64,000 bases of DNA. It comes from Thozetella sp. PMI_491 (taxonomy: Eukaryota; Ascomycota; Sordariomycetes; Chaetosphaeriales; Chaetosphaeriaceae). The notes under the pieces are model-generated. The model was given only the letters and a program-made list of their open reading frames with translations, made no database searches and had not been told where the DNA came from. Shown in pieces: positions 10,301 to 23,232 of the stretch. The position numbers and the translations under genes were made by a program. The DNA is taken from contig MU270035.1 of assembly GCA_021432635.1 (NCBI GenBank), positions 372,001-436,000 on the forward strand, read 5' to 3'. Each line of letters starts with the position of its first letter. Within the stretch, counting starts at the first letter, position 1.

Positions 10301-13300
10301 AGCGCTTCAAAAGGAAGCGGTACGATTGCCACTCCAGGGCAGCTGCCAACTTTCCTATGGCGATGGTCGCCTGTGCACCCAGACCGTGGTCATCGCCATT
10401 ATCAGCTCGTCCAAGGATAAAATGTTCTAACAGAGGAATAAAAATTTGGCTGATATTCTTGCTGCTCAGCTGCGCATTGTCGTTTGCATCCTCAAGGAGC
10501 TTCACGGCCTGTAGCTGCCGAGAGACCGCGGGGCTGAGAATGTGGAAGAAAAACGAGTTGTCAGTCTCGTCATCAGCAGAGACATTCAGGGGGGTCAGGT
10601 CAGCTACAGGTGCCCACGTTGGTAGCTGCGAGACCAAGAAACTGAGGACTCGGAGGTACTCGCGGCGTACCGTCTCTGACTCGTTTTTGGCACCGGAGTA
10701 GATACCCGGCAGAACCACACTCGAGAGCAGACTGAAAAAAGCCTTCTCTTCGCTAGTGGATGTTGAGACCTTGACGGACTCTACGAACTTGCAAATTCCA
10801 TCCGCCGCATTAGAGGACAAGACGCCAAAGTCTTCGTCATTTAGAATGTAAAAGACCATGTTGTGCAGCAGAGGCGTCCACTGTTCTAGGGTCAAAGGCT
10901 TGTCGCGAGGTCTGGAGAGAACACCAAACGCAGCTAATCTCTTATTGAAGTCCAATTCGTCCAGCGTGTTCTCAGCATAGGAATTGAGGTCCGCACATAT
11001 TTCTGCCACTTCTTGAAGCCAGGGTCTTCGATATGCCAAGGCTAGTAAAACTTCGCAGAGTGTCTGTCGGTTCGTCTTGTCCTTGAAGAAACCGAAGAGG
11101 GATGAAATAGTCTGGTATATTTGATCCACCAGGACCTTGTCCTCCTGTAGAGTCTCGAACCCGAGGAACCGCTTTAGGATTAGGAGAATGGCGCCCTTGA
11201 TCTTTGGGTTGACCCTGCGAGAAGGCTCATTGAGAAGAAGCGAGGAGATGTCCATCATGTCCCGGACATTGGTAGCAGTGTCCACAATCTCGGAGAGATC
11301 AACAACAGTGCTGACGGCAGCCGAGAGTAGGTCGCGGCCAATATCCCGCTGCTCGCGGAGGAGACTGCCTATCTCCTTCAGGATGAGGTCAATGTTGGGC
11401 TGCAGGAGCTCTGACCTAATGAGGTCATTGTATTCAGACTCTGTTGCTGGAGCCTGAGCAAGCCTAACCAAGTTGCGAACGATGTCCAGTACATATATCT
11501 TGACTTCGTCCTTAGTCTTCTCGAGCGCGATGCACTCAATCAGCTTGGGCAGCATACGGCTGTCGGTTGAGAAGAACATGGCGGGCTTCGGGAGGGCAGA
11601 CCAAGTGCTGAGGAGCTTCATCGTACCGGACACGCCCTGTGTGGTCTCCGCTGGGAGCTTGTCAATCCGGGGGCTGATAATCTCACCCACAATGGCTTCC
11701 TGGTATGGCGTCCAATCAAATGACTGCGCATTCTGGAACAGCTTTGAGAGGCATTTGAGAGATGTGGTCCTAGCGGACCGGTAAAGCGATGTGAATGAGA
11801 TTGCGTCCGGTTCTTCGGCCTCGTCACCTACACCTTCCAACCGCCGGCAGGCCAGAATGAGGCAATATAGCACAGAGTTGACGAGCTTCTCCATGTATAG
11901 AGAAATGCTGGTTCCCAGCTCGTTGATAATGGCCTCAAGCATATTGAGCACACCAACTTGCTTGCGGGGTTGGATTAAGTCGTGCTCAAACAGACTCTCC
12001 TGGATAGCCGAATTCTCTACGACCCGGATGTCTCGAAGCTCACCCAGGGCAATGTCCAAGAAGCTACCGGTGTCTTCTACGCTGAGATGACGTATGATGG
12101 CCAAACGTGTCGCATGAAGTCCACCACGCCCACTGGCAGCTCCCTTCTTCGACACAGATCGACCGTAAAGCAGCCTGAGCAAGACCGGCATCGCTCGAGC
12201 ATGGTGTTCTAGACGAATTTGGTTGTCACCTTGGAATAGAACAGTGAGTTCGTTTTTGAATCTCGACTCGTCGAGAAGGTACTCGAAATGTTCTCTGTAC
12301 GGCTTGATGCCGTCATGTTTCCAGGTGAATATGGCTTTCAGCGCCAGTTTCTGCATCTCGATGTTGCCGTTGGCGACAAGTCTCAAATATATGTCGTAGA
12401 CTTTATCGCTTTGGTAGAGAGCTCTGGGGTTGTTGAACTGCGCGAAGATACCAACTAATGATTTCCTGTCCACAAATGACCAAGCGGAATCCGGGGAGAT
12501 GTCGTCGCCTTCATCGGAACCTTCCATGAGGGCATCATTCTCTTTGTTCCACGCAAATAGGTGCGGAATCAACATCCTCGATCGCTTCTCAGCGACAGCA
12601 GGAAGGGCAGAAAGAACCTTCAGGGTTTTGCTCCGTGCTCGTTCGGAGCAAGACGGGACAGCCTCTTGCCCTTGTTCAAAGCTCTCCCGCATTCCCTCTG
12701 CAGGATCCTCGATCACTTGGGTCGTCAGCTGCGCCGATCGCTCCAGTTGCATCATGTTTAAACACTCAAAGTCGGTCAAAACCTGCCGTTCGGCCGCGAT
12801 AGTCTTGCTGGGGCTCCCCCACCGCATGGAAGGCATGTCTAGCCAGTCAAAAGCAATCTTGCCGAGAGCCTCTTCGCCGGTTTTGTGAGAAACGACTTGC
12901 TTCATTGTCTCTACAGCTTCATCCCAGACGGGAGACAAAGGAACTGTCATCATCCCAAAGAGGAACGACGGGACAGCCTGAAGGAGCCAAGATCCTTCAC
13001 CAAGGTGCGTGTATAGCTGACCGAGCTTCCGCAAGTGCACGGCAATGGTCCTTATGTTCTGGATATCAAGCGGCGTCTGTTCGATTTGGATCATCAAGGA
13101 TAAGGCCGGACTCGCCCCCGACGCGCTTTCCAAGGTCTCAAGGAGCTGCAATGACGCCAAGCGGAGGTCTCGAGATTCAGTCGAGAGGTTGTCGATAAGG
13201 CATTGCATCAGAGGATTTTCTTGGGGTTGTGGGCTTTCGCTCTCGCTGGTGTTTTTCTTGTCCAGCTGCGAACTTCCCATGGTTTCTTTTTCGTAGGCTA

Positions 13301-15221
13301 GAAGGGCATTCACAAAGCCTGTGGAGCGGGAGAAACGCGGCGCAGCTGCACGAAGTAAGGGCTTCAAGGATAAGTCAAGAGAGCCAGCAGCTTTGGTCAT
13401 CCAAAGATAGGCGCGAAAGCCGTCACTAGCGATGAACTGAGCTTCATCGGTCGGAAGAGATGAAGAGGGCCGAACTGCAAGCTTCAACTTCTTCAAAAGA
13501 ACTTCAGCTATCCTCGCCCGGGTCGAAGGATGAATCGACGTGAACTCCAAGACTTGTAGAAGGGCAGAGTATTTCGGAAGGCATTTGTCCCTCCATGTCT
13601 CCTCATCCTTCCCGAAACCGCCCTTTTCGGGAAATGGGGTATCCTCGAGGCGGACAAACTTGTTGACAATCTGGTCCTGCCATGACTGTGGTAGTGGAAA
13701 CAGCTCTTTCTCGTGAGGTCCCGGGAGCGCATTGGACTCCACCATACGGGGTATCAAGACAGATAACAAGTCCTCGTTCGCGTCTTCTGACCAGTGAGAA
13801 ACTATGAACCTATTTCCGCGTTAGATCTCTGCGTTCCGGGGAATAGGCGACGGAGCTCACCTCTGCAAATCCTTCTGAAATAGACTGCGAAAACGGTCCG
13901 GATTCAACTCCGCAAAATATGAGCAAAATGGTATGTACCATCTCATCAAAGGCTCCTTATTCATTGCTCCATTGAGTGCGGAGACTGAGGGGATAAGAGC
14001 CTCCATGGTTGCTTGGTTCCACACAATGGCCGTGTTGATCATAGCATGGCGCCAGACCAGGAGACTACGCGTGTCTCTGTCGGCCTGCTTCACCAAAGAT
14101 AACCTGCCGAGGGCCTTGCAGAAAGACTTGACTAGAGCCGTCCAGTTCTGGATGCGATATCCTTTCCGAACTCCGGCCAAGATGCCGAGAAGCCTAGTGT
14201 GAATCAATGCCCTCCAGGGGTTCTGCGAATCCAATTCCGTCTCCTCGACAACGGCGATCTCGAGATTCTTGAAGGTTTCCTCGGTTGAGTGGTGAATAAT
14301 GCTTGTGAGCACCCCGCAGCAGACATCCGTCCATATCGTCTCGTCGACCAACCCGATCTCACTGGTTGGGATAGTTCTGATCAAGCAGGTGAAGGTTTCA
14401 GGGGCGGTCGAATGCAAGGTGTTCCCCGGTCCTTTGCATGCCTCTGCGAACATGGTCATGATGCCTTGGCTGTAGAGCTCAAATTGCCTTTCTCCAGCCA
14501 GACTCATCAGATCCTTCCTTGCATGTTGGACAATGACAGGCAGGGCATGCTCTCGCTGGCTCGGTGCCGCTGCCTTCTTGATCAGGAAGCTCAGTGCCTC
14601 CGCAGCAGACCGGGCGATGTATCCCGGGTTCTTCTTTTTTCCCATGAGCTTCGATACGGCGTCGTATGTGGGGACGAGGTTCGGCACGAGAAGTCTCGAG
14701 AGATACTTGAACAAGAATGCCAGGGCGGCAAAGGTCCACTCGATAACTTCGACGCCTTGGGGTTTGCTAGCGATGTCGACAATGAGCTGCAAGGCGCGCG
14801 GGTAATGTTTCTCGAATCGGATTCCAAGGTCATGTGCAAAGGCGGTCAGGAGGTCGAGTAAAGGTTCCAGAGCATCCTTGTCTTGCTTGGAAATATATTC
14901 CGACAGCAGGTCCATAATCCGATCTTCGAAGTGGAGGATTTGGGCGAGAGAATCGGTCAAAGGGAGAATCTCCCGCCCAAAGTTGAGATACTGTCGAGAG
15001 ACGTTGAGCTCCCGCCATTTTTCGAGGCCGTTTCGCAGGTACGACGTCGTCGCTGAGAGGTCCTCTTCTTCAAGGTCGTGGCGCCGTACTTTTCGGAGGG
15101 GGTCGAGAGAACGAAATTTGTCGATCTTAGTACTGAAAGACTCCCACCGGTGATTTCTCTGGTGAGGAGTGCTGTTCTTTGGCCGCCGCTTGGCAATGCG
15201 GCCTGATGAAGTGGTCCCCAT
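7332..15221 (-). CDS. utp20: U3 snoRNP / SSU processome component Utp20 (DRIM family)
   Basis: Utp20 is a giant alpha-helical repeat protein of the nucleolar 90S pre-ribosome, needed for 18S rRNA processing. I infer two exons: 15221-13861 and 13809-7332, joined across a 51-nt intron (donor GTGAGC, acceptor ATAG). The joined frame gives 2612 residues, near the yeast size of about 2500. The N-terminus matches the family in order and sense: RWESFSTKIDKFRSLDP, then LEKWRELNVSRQYLNFGREI, LLDLLTAFAHDLG, WTFAALAFLFKYLSRLLVPN and ARSAAEALSFLIKK. The body is HEAT-like helices, and the C-terminus is a strongly basic Lys/Arg tail typical of Utp20. The frame stays open up to 15404, but I chose ATG 15221 (MGTTSSGRIAKRRPKN) because the preceding codons look like leader. 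It diverges from the Drn1-like gene. Confidence 0.95.
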
Positions 15222-15550
15222 TGCAGTAGTGTGCGATATTGTGTCGCAAATGAGAGTCAAACTGGGCGCCTCCGGCCGTGGTAATTGTTGAGTCCGACGA
15301 AGTGGGATGCGGGAAGCTTCAACCGACTTTTTTTTTTGGCAGGGCCGACCCGATAAGATCGATAAGAGTGGGCGGCGATAAGCGATAAGCAACTGACGCT
15401 CCACAGCATACTTGCCTTGCTAAGCTCACGTCGTCAGAACGCGATCAGTTCGGCACAACACCTCTTGGCTTTTGCTCTGCTCCCACGAGCGGATCACACT
15501 ACCAGCCCCTCTTTTTGCGGCCTGATCTCTGGCAGAGAGTACCATTCACT
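15222..15550. promoter_or_regulatory. divergent promoter, utp20 / Drn1-like gene
   Basis: 330 bases separating two opposite start codons. It contains the GATAAG cluster listed separately and a T10-type tract at about 15328-15337. No other gene is present. Confidence 0.6.
15352..15389 (+). promoter_or_regulatory. cluster of four GATAAG motifs
   Basis: GATAAG occurs at 15352-15357, 15361-15366, 15377-15382 and 15384-15389, all in the same orientation, inside the divergent promoter. HGATAR is the binding site of fungal GATA factors (nitrogen, iron and light regulators). Four sites in 38 bases is denser than chance would suggest. Whether a GATA factor acts here is inference. Confidence 0.5.
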
Positions 15551-17275
15551 ATGGCGCCGACTATGTAAGTTTTCCAATCCTGAGTCTTGCTCACTCGGCC
15601 ACTAACTCGCGAGCAAAGTTTCGTCTTCGGCAGTGTCAATGGCCAGCTCGAGGCTGCCTTTAAGAAGCTTTCGCTCCTGCATGCTAAGAACAGCTTCAGC
15701 TTTGCGATTGTCACCGGCAATCTATTTGCTGAGGAGCAGGAGCAAGCTTCGCTAGAGGCGCTTTTGAGCGGCCAAATCACGATTGCGTGCCCTACGTATT
15801 TCACCGTAGGGACAACTCCTCTTCCTGCTGGTGTGGTTGAGAAGATTGGGAACGACGAGGAGATCGCCCCGAATTTGCATTACCTAGGCAAGAGAACCGT
15901 CTTCAAGACCTCAGACGGCGTGCGCATTGTCACCCTCGGCGGAATGTTAGATGCGACAATTGTGGGAGGGCAATCCATGGAACAGCATCTGCCTTACCAC
16001 ACGAACGATGACGCGAAGGCACTCAAAGGCGCTAACACCGCCGATATTCTTCTGACCGTTGCATGGCCCCGGGGAGTGTGGCGGAAGAGTTCCAAGGAGA
16101 TCAGTGTCGACCCGGCGACAATTCCTGCCACCGACGCGATCGCCGAGCTCTGTGCTTCGCTGAAGCCTCGCTACCACTTTGCGATGTCTCCTGGCGATTT
16201 CTGCTTCGAGCGCGAACCTTTCTTCCCTCCTGAGAGCAAGGATGGAGGAGATAATGGCATTACCCTTACGCGCTTTATCTCCATGGCTCCGTGGGGCAAT
16301 GCGGCAAAGGCCAAGTCTATGTACGCCTTTGTCCTGAACAAAGAGGCGGTTGTAACCCCTCCTGCAGGCAGTACCATCTCGCCTTTCCTTCTCGCGGAGC
16401 GGAAGAAGCGAACTGTGGATGATGCCGACTTCTCTCGCTTCTCCAACGGCCACGGCCATGATGGTGACCGCCGACACAAGCAACGCCGCCGCCGTGATCG
16501 CTCGCCCCCTCCTGGCCCTGACAGGTGCTTCTTCTGCATGGGCAATAACCCCGATCTGCCCGAACATATGGTGGTTGTGTTTGGCGATGATTGCTATCTT
16601 GCTACTGCCAAGGGCCCTCTGCCCGCACCTGACACCTTCAAGGACAGGGGCCTGAACTTTCCTGGTCATATGATCATCACGACCCTCCAGCATACGCCCA
16701 CGTTGAGCAAGCATGCTGCCGGTATGGACGAAGAGCAGGTTGCCAAAACCTTTACAGAAATGAGTCGTCTGCGCGACTCAATGCAAGGCATGGTCTCTAA
16801 GCTTTCTAAAAGCAAACTCGGCGCGGTTACTTGGGAGATTAGCCGCAGCCGCAACATTCATCTTCACTGGCAGTTCATGCCCGTCCCTGCTGCCCTCGTG
16901 AAAGCCGGGACGGTAGAAGCTGGGTTCCGCGTCCTAGCGCAGGACCTAGGTCTCGGCACGATGCGTGCGAAAGAGTTCGGTGCCGCCGATGAGATTGAGA
17001 GCGACTACTTCCGGGTATGGATCTGGGCCGAGGATCCAGACGACGAAGCTGGCCAGGTGCTTAGAAAGTCTCTGGTGCTTCAGTTCGACGACAGTATTCG
17101 CTTCGACCTCCAGTACCCCCGCAAGGTCATGGCCAAGCTCATGGACCTTGAGAAGCGCACAGTTTGGCAGGATGTGGCCCAGACGGTAGAGGAAGAAACC
17201 GAGAATGTAGCAGCCTTCCGCGAGGCTTTTAAGGAGTGGGACTTCACAGGCTGCTTGCAGCCGAACGACGAGTGA
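15551..17275 (+). CDS. CWF19-like / Drn1 protein (metallophosphatase-like N-domain plus CwfJ C-terminal domains)
   Basis: This family (yeast Drn1, human CWF19L1) associates with the intron lariat after splicing and helps lariat turnover by debranching enzyme. I infer two exons: 15551-15564 and 15619-17275, joined across a 54-nt intron with a GTAAGT donor. The protein has 556 residues and begins MAPTIFVFGSVNGQLEAAF, as expected for the N-terminal phosphatase-like domain. An Arg-rich linker (RRHKQRRRRDRSPPPGPD) separates it from the CwfJ domain. There the HIT-like features are visible: CFFCMGN at about residue 308, GHMIITTLQHTPTLSK, and the HIT-type motif IHLHWQ at about 418. The C-terminal CwfJ domain 2 (FRVWIWAEDPD, FDLQYPRKVMAKLMDL) is complete. 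It shares its promoter with utp20. Confidence 0.92.
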
Positions 17276-20173
17276 TGTGTTCTGTGAAGGACTCGGGATT
17301 TTCATGGGGTCAACAGGGGTTTGGCTTCCATGCGTGTTCGATGAGGCTAGACAAAAAAGGTCGGGTCAGTTTGATCTCTGGGGATTCGGCGTTGTCAGGA
17401 TGAGTGGTGGCACAAGGTTGAAGCACATACGATTTCACTAGTCCTCCTGCAAGATACCCTCCAAACGCGGCGGTCCTAGGCAACTGCCTTCATAGCTCCA
17501 CCAACGCAGCTCTCTCTTTCGTGATAAAAGTACATATCTTCCTGATTAGATAGATTTGCTGGATCTAATTCCCTCGGTTGTCCAGGCCCACCGGTTGGCC
17601 CATCCAGAGAACCAATGGCATTTGCGGAATCTTTGTCGCCGGCGGATGGGTTTAAGAAAAGGAATAAAAGCAAGTTTCTCCCAATCTCGCCTCTAGCCTC
17701 CCTTCATTCGTGCAGAATCATCAGTTGTTTCCCGTTTAGTCAGCGCGCCTAGGTGCCGACGAAAGGAAGATATGAAGCAATCAGAAAAGAAGGGCCGACT
17801 GAGAAGAGAGTGGGAGTGTTGCCGGAGCCGATCTCAGTACCAATTAGGGACTGGGGTTGGGGAAGCGTGTTAAGGGTGGTACGATACAGCATTCCACCAA
17901 TCTCATTAGATCATGAAGGACAATCTTCTAGTTGGCATAGTTGCCACTAGCAGCAGTGACAAGGGAGTAGTCTGGAGCACATCACGGTGGTGTCCAAGTG
18001 TTCTAATCTACAACCACTACTGCTCTTCCAGCCAAATTCCATCCATGGAGTGCAATGGCCGCAGGAGTATTTACCACTATGAATGATATTTCATTTTTAA
18101 AAACAACGTGTTCTCTTCACTGAAAGATCACGTAGGTATTTTCCACCGGCACTGAGACCCCCCAGCCGGCTACTGCCGTGAGATCGACAAATCCGGCTCC
18201 TGCCGCATAGGTCGGAGATCTTGCCGGCAGGAGTGGTGTAGATGATCCATTCCAGCGTCAAGAGTGAGCCCAATCCAGAGCTTGAAATGTAAACCCTTGA
18301 GTTGTTCTCGAAGCTATTTGGGTGGGACAAAGTAGTCGCGTGCCGGAGCCGTGGTTCGCGGGCGGGAGATGAATGTAATTCAAGTCCTCAAACTACGAGA
18401 CCTAGGCTCGGCTACCCGTGCGTCTGAAGTCGAGCTTAGACACCTCACGTGACGGATAAAGAAATATCGATTGACGAATGTCTAAGGGTTTTCAGAGAAG
18501 CTGGGTTGAAGTTTTAAAGACCAAAGAAAATAGCAAGATATTGATTGATTTCTTCGTTCGATTTCGTCCGGTATGCGGCAGGGTTCGGCCTCTGAATTAA
18601 CCCGCCAAACTATAGGTATCGCTGGGTGGCAGCTTTCATGCCACGCCTCAGCAAGGGGCCAGTGGAGTGTTGTGTCCAAGCTACATAGGTATGCATCCCA
18701 ACGAGTTGCCGCGGTTGAATCTATGTACCAAAAAGATGAAGATCGCCAGGATGCGGCATCCTAGGCAATCAACCTGCACTGGCTTGATAGTTTAGCTGGC
18801 CAGGGAGACAGAGCTACATTGTCTTCACATGGTGATAGAGCCTAGAGAATAGAAGTTTGATGTGCTCGATTTTGCTATCGAGTTTGTATGTACCTAGGCC
18901 ATACAGAGCCTTTGGGTGAGAAACACACATTCAGATCCCTACTTAGTACGGAGCAGCCTGAGAGGGAAACTTTCCCCTTCTCCCTTCCTTCCTTGAAATG
19001 CCGAGTGCCGAGGTACCAATACACAGATAGAAGAATAGCAGGCAGCTAGCTTCCAAAGAGAAGCAGCGCCAAAGAAATCCCTTCGTCGCCTCCTAACAAC
19101 CCAACAGGGTTGGTGGCTCCATTCTGTGCATACAACCTCCATTCTGCATTTCAGCAAGACTTTCGGCTTCTCAATGTAGTCTGGATCTTGTGCTGCGTGC
19201 CTTCTCCCTAGCAATTCCTATCTCTCTGGTGCCGGTGATGCGTAGATACTAATCGTACACGGACTGTGCTCATACTGAGCATCGATGGGTGAGCGGGATG
19301 ATCAATACCACGCCCAAGGTCGGCTCGTCCAGGAAAGACGGATCTTCTGGTAATTTGTTGGATGATGATAAAGGAAAATAGGACTCGATGTGTGGCGGAC
19401 CGAGTCTGAGTGAGGTGTCAAGTGGTGGCGGGTATCATTCGCAGAGGTTGGTTGTGCGTAGACGCCGTTGATGGGCCGAATGGCCATGCCAAAAGCCTCC
19501 GCAGCCGGGATGCTGTTGTAGGCTGGTGTCGACCGACGACGGTCTAGCACTAATACCCTGATGTCTGCGTCATCTAGGGATGTTGGGGTATGCATCTGCC
19601 GGAGGCAGGCACGGATAGGTCGGGTGGTCTCGAAAGTCGCTTAGTAAAAAGCAGTGGTCGCCCGGAGCGCCACTAATGCGATGCTGGTAAGACATGTCTA
19701 GAGAAGGTAGAATGGCGGAAAATGCAGAACCAAATGCAGAGAGCCAGTCACGGATGCCAGATCCAAGGTCAGCTCGTGATGCTAGGGTCACGCGATGCTA
19801 TGCCAATGGACAATGCCGCAAAGGAAAGAGGACGGCGTCCTCAGGGTGAAAAAAAAAAATTGGTATGGGGGTTACTGGTATGCGAAATCGAGGTTCGCAT
19901 AGCTGAAGCAGCACTAATAGGAAGGGTACTGCATCTGATGCCGAAGTCAAACTGGAGGAGAGCAGGATGACTGTATGAGACAAGGTCTGTGGGACCTAAG
20001 CAGAGGGCGAAAAGGCGGACAGAAATTCAGGGCTGCTGTGATCGCCCCTATTAACAGACCTCGAGATCGGGGCCTAGGGAAAAGGGGCAGAGAACGCAGT
20101 GAAGGGCGGCACAAACAGCGCAGGGGTGCCGGTATCCCTTGGCACGTCGGAAGCGGGGTCCCGAATAAGGAGC
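17276..20173. other. 2.9-kb stretch without a recognised gene
   Basis: It lies between the 3' ends of the Drn1-like gene and cdc25. Frames are short and mutually overlapping. A GC-rich inverted repeat is present near 18195-18235 (CTCCTGCCG and CGGCAGGAG, 19-base spacer). An A10 tract lies near 19850. No protein similarity, tRNA or transposon ends were recognised. Confidence 0.5.
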
Positions 20174-22069
20174 CTAGAACGACACCATGCGCCTAGCGTG
20201 GCCGCGGTCAGTGCTGAGGATCGGAGACGCGCCCAAAATGTCCGGGGAATCGCAGACACGAGAGTTCGCACGGCCTGGTGCGGTCGGCGAATCTTGGACG
20301 GAGCGGTCCTCGCCAAACGCGAAGGTCTGGGCGCGACTGAGGCCCTTGCGGTTCTGGCGCAGACGGCCCATCTCGCGCTCGCAGGTGTTAACGTGCTCGG
20401 CGGCGTCCATCTCGACATAGGCCTGGGGGTAGCAGCGATCGCGATGCTCCTTGAAGAAAGTGCTGTAGCCGCCATCCAAGATGTAGACCTCGGGGTACGT
20501 GAGCCGCGGGTAGAGCTCTGCGTTCGCGTTGCGGTCCTCGGCCCGGATGTGGCGCGCCATGATGGGTGCGCGGTGGGCCGAGTACTCGCAGTGGAAGATC
20601 AGGAGGGTGCGGCCCTCCATGGGCGTCCGGAACAGGTGGGTGGTGAGCAGCTCTTTGTCGTTGTAGTTGATAGCGCTGTTGATGTGCCCTCCCTCATACT
20701 CGTACTCGAATCGGCAGTCGATGACGAGCTTCTGGGTGAAGTTTTCGCTGTACTTTCCGTCCAAGACATCCAGCATCGTGCTCCGGGTGATGCGGGGGAT
20801 GCTATCGTTCTGTCCCTCAGGGAAGAAGTGAGGCAAGATGGGCTCGTGGGGTTCCTCGATGTCCATCACCGCCTGGAGTGTCGTCGGAGGAGGCGAGGTT
20901 TCCTTCTTGGGCTTCATGACATCACCAGGGCTCTCGAACATGCTCAGCGATCGTCTAAATTGCTTCCGTGGCCGCATAAACGGGTTCGAGGGCCGTCGGA
21001 CGTGGCCGCCGAGGGGGGAGCCGGTACGCACGTTGCCGAGGCCGCTCATGCTTCCGAAGTGAGGCTTCGCCCGGGCGGCATTAAGCGAGGCCGAAGGGCT
21101 ATTGGCGGTCTGCGGGCGGCGCTCGTGAGGAGGCGAGTCCTCGAAGCACTCGCTAAGAGACAAGGAGGAGGGAGCCTGGCTCGAGACGCCACGGTCGCCA
21201 CCGAAGCGAAAGGTCGGAAGCTGGCTGTCAGGCCGACCACACAGGGGGCCAGAGGAATATGCTTTCGCTCGTGTCAGGGATGGACGACGGAGACCAAGTT
21301 TCCTGCGCCTAAAGAAAAGGAGAGTGAAGTTAGCACAGGGGTGGTTCCGTCTGCTGGTGGCTGGAATGTGCAATCAAACTCACTCGGCCATGACTGGTCT
21401 TGATGGCTCCAGCAACGATTGGCGCGGAGCAGGAGATTCTTCCCCCATGATCTCATCGACCGGCGTCTGGAGCGGCGTTGGCGACTGGATCTCAATCTGC
21501 GCCACGAAGGGAGCCTTGTGAGGCAGCGGGGACACGTCCATCATGTCAACCATGCAACCGGGAGACGAGGAGGGCGGCAGTGGAGGCGTCGTGATGTACT
21601 CTGGCAACCGAGTCAATTCCGCGGCTCGGAAGTGGGTGGGCACGCAGCTCCACCAGGGTCCGAGACAGAAGCTTACCTCGACCTTCCACTGCATCCACCA
21701 TTCCTGCCGTGGTGAACAGGGCCCGTCGGGGCGTCGGAAAGTAAGGGCTGCCACGGATCAAAGTCAGCCACATGCAAGCCACCGGCGGCCAATCGCCTCT
21801 CCTGAGCAGCATCAACCAACTTACCTCGCCTCATTGATACGGAAGTTCTGCGACAGGTCGGCGGCCAGAGACGTGGTAGGCGAAGAGCCCCGGACTGGCT
21901 TGATGCCGAAGAAGTCGTGGCTCGATCGAGGGAAGCTAAACTGCTCATCAAGGGTGCCGGCCCCTCGGGGGTTGGAGGTTAGGTGCGAGTTGTGGCCTCC
22001 GAAGAGATCCTTCCGGCCAAAGACCGGAGGGGCAGGCCGCATGGCGGCCAAGGGCGAAGACATCTCCAT
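20174..22069 (-). CDS. M-phase inducer phosphatase, Cdc25 family (NimT/Mih1 type)
   Basis: Cdc25 removes the inhibitory phosphate from Cdk1 and triggers mitosis. I infer four exons: 22069-21825, 21747-21677, 21600-21384 and 21308-20174. All donors are GTAAGT, GTAAGC or GTGAGT, and the joined frame gives 555 residues. The N-terminal half is a Ser/Pro-rich regulatory region with many likely phosphosites and the segment SPYFPTPRRALF. The C-terminal rhodanese-like catalytic domain starts around ITRSTMLDVLDGKY, continues with LVIDCRFEYEYEGGHI, and carries the Cys-X5-Arg loop HCEYSAHRAP at about residues 416-424, so it is catalytically intact. The usual family tail CYPQAYVEMD...HVNTCERE follows. 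The last 60 residues are low-complexity. A long antisense open frame over the last exon is a shadow. Confidence 0.93.
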
Positions 22070-22251
22070 GTTTGCAAAAATATGTCACAGGTCTACGGTG
22101 CCGGGTCGTCAATTCGTAGAATTAGAGTGCTGTTGTGGCAGAGGTCTGGTGCCGAAACAGGAAGCCCGCGTCGAGTCGTTGCGTAAATGTTGGGTCATGT
22201 AACAGTCGTTGCGGCCCTTGATATTCGCAGGATTGCAGTGAGAGCTCTCTT

Positions 22252-22277
22252 GGGGGGGAGAGGGGGGGGATTAGGGG
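22252..22277 (+). other. G-run cluster, possible G-quadruplex, about 185 bp upstream of cdc25 ATG
   Basis: The plus strand has G7, AGA, G8, ATTA and G4 in 26 bases. This pattern can form a G-quadruplex. It lies on the template strand of cdc25, in its promoter or leader. Confidence 0.4.
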
Positions 22278-23232
22278 AGAGGAGGCCTTCAGTCGCAGCA
22301 AGTTAATGCTGCAACTCGGGGGTGATTAATTGTCTCCTTTGATAGTCGGTCCAGCCTCGGTCGTAGCTTGTCTTGTCTTCGTGGGGGGATCTTCGAGATC
22401 ACGAGAGGGCATTCACGTCGTGCCGTGGCTGGGAGAGCCAACGTCCAGGGTTGAGACGGAGCTTTTTTGGTCGTCCGGTGCAACGCCGGCGGTGAGTTCT
22501 GCAGCGAATTGGCGGCAGAACCGGCGTGCAGACCGATGGCGGGGGCGTGTTCTGCCAGGGACGACTCAAAAAAGACTGGGCGAGGCAATCCAGGAGGTGC
22601 ACTGGGTGCAGGTGAGGATTATGAGAGTTGCAGAGCTGACATTTGACGACCAGAAGGTGGGTTCGTGGACGCCAAAAAGTCGGTTCCTGACTTTGTCGAG
22701 GGGGAGGGAGGTAAATTGGCTGCTCGACGTGCCGCTTTCCTGGCTGGTGGAGGCCGAAGAGGGTCAGAGCTGCCCGGGCAAAAAAAAAAAATCGCTGCTG
22801 CTACGAGGCTGTGGGCCGGGTGCAGGCGTGTTTTTTTTGGGCGGCGGGCGCGTCGACCGAGGGCGTTGCTGGCGTTTCGTTGGGCGAAATGCAGACGTCC
22901 CTCCTACCGTGCTCCGAAGACTGATGACAGAGTCCGGAGACGAGAGCTCGAGTACCAAAGAAAGCGGCCGAGAGTTCAGGAAGCTTTACCGATCGGAGGT
23001 CGAGGCTCGACGAACGGGCTGAGGAGAGAAAGGGGAGAAGGGGCTCGGAGTGGGTGGGTGAGCGGGACGTTAAGAAGGATTTTCGGCGGCACTGGCTACG
23101 CTACCTGAGAACAGGGCAGCCCGACCAAGCAGTGATGTTCTCTCCCGGAGTTGCCAGGGGCGATTGGCTGCCACACGGTTGCTTGGGCGGACGTGCAGCG
23201 GGGTCCCTTGCTTCGTGTTTGGGGCGATTGGA

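Noticed and set aside
15222-15404. N-terminal extension of Utp20 to an upstream ATG
   Set aside because: In frame, but the extra 61 codons include the poly-Lys translation of the promoter T-tract and the region of GATA motifs. The family normally begins near ATG 15221.
17276-20173. Transposon or repeat element in the 2.9-kb gap
   Set aside because: Only a short GC inverted repeat and homopolymers were seen. There are no terminal repeats, target-site duplications or transposase-like frames.
20099-21403. 434-codon plus-strand open frame
   Set aside because: It lies entirely antisense to the Cdc25 exons, whose protein is clearly recognisable. The plus-strand product has no motif and is a GC-driven shadow.
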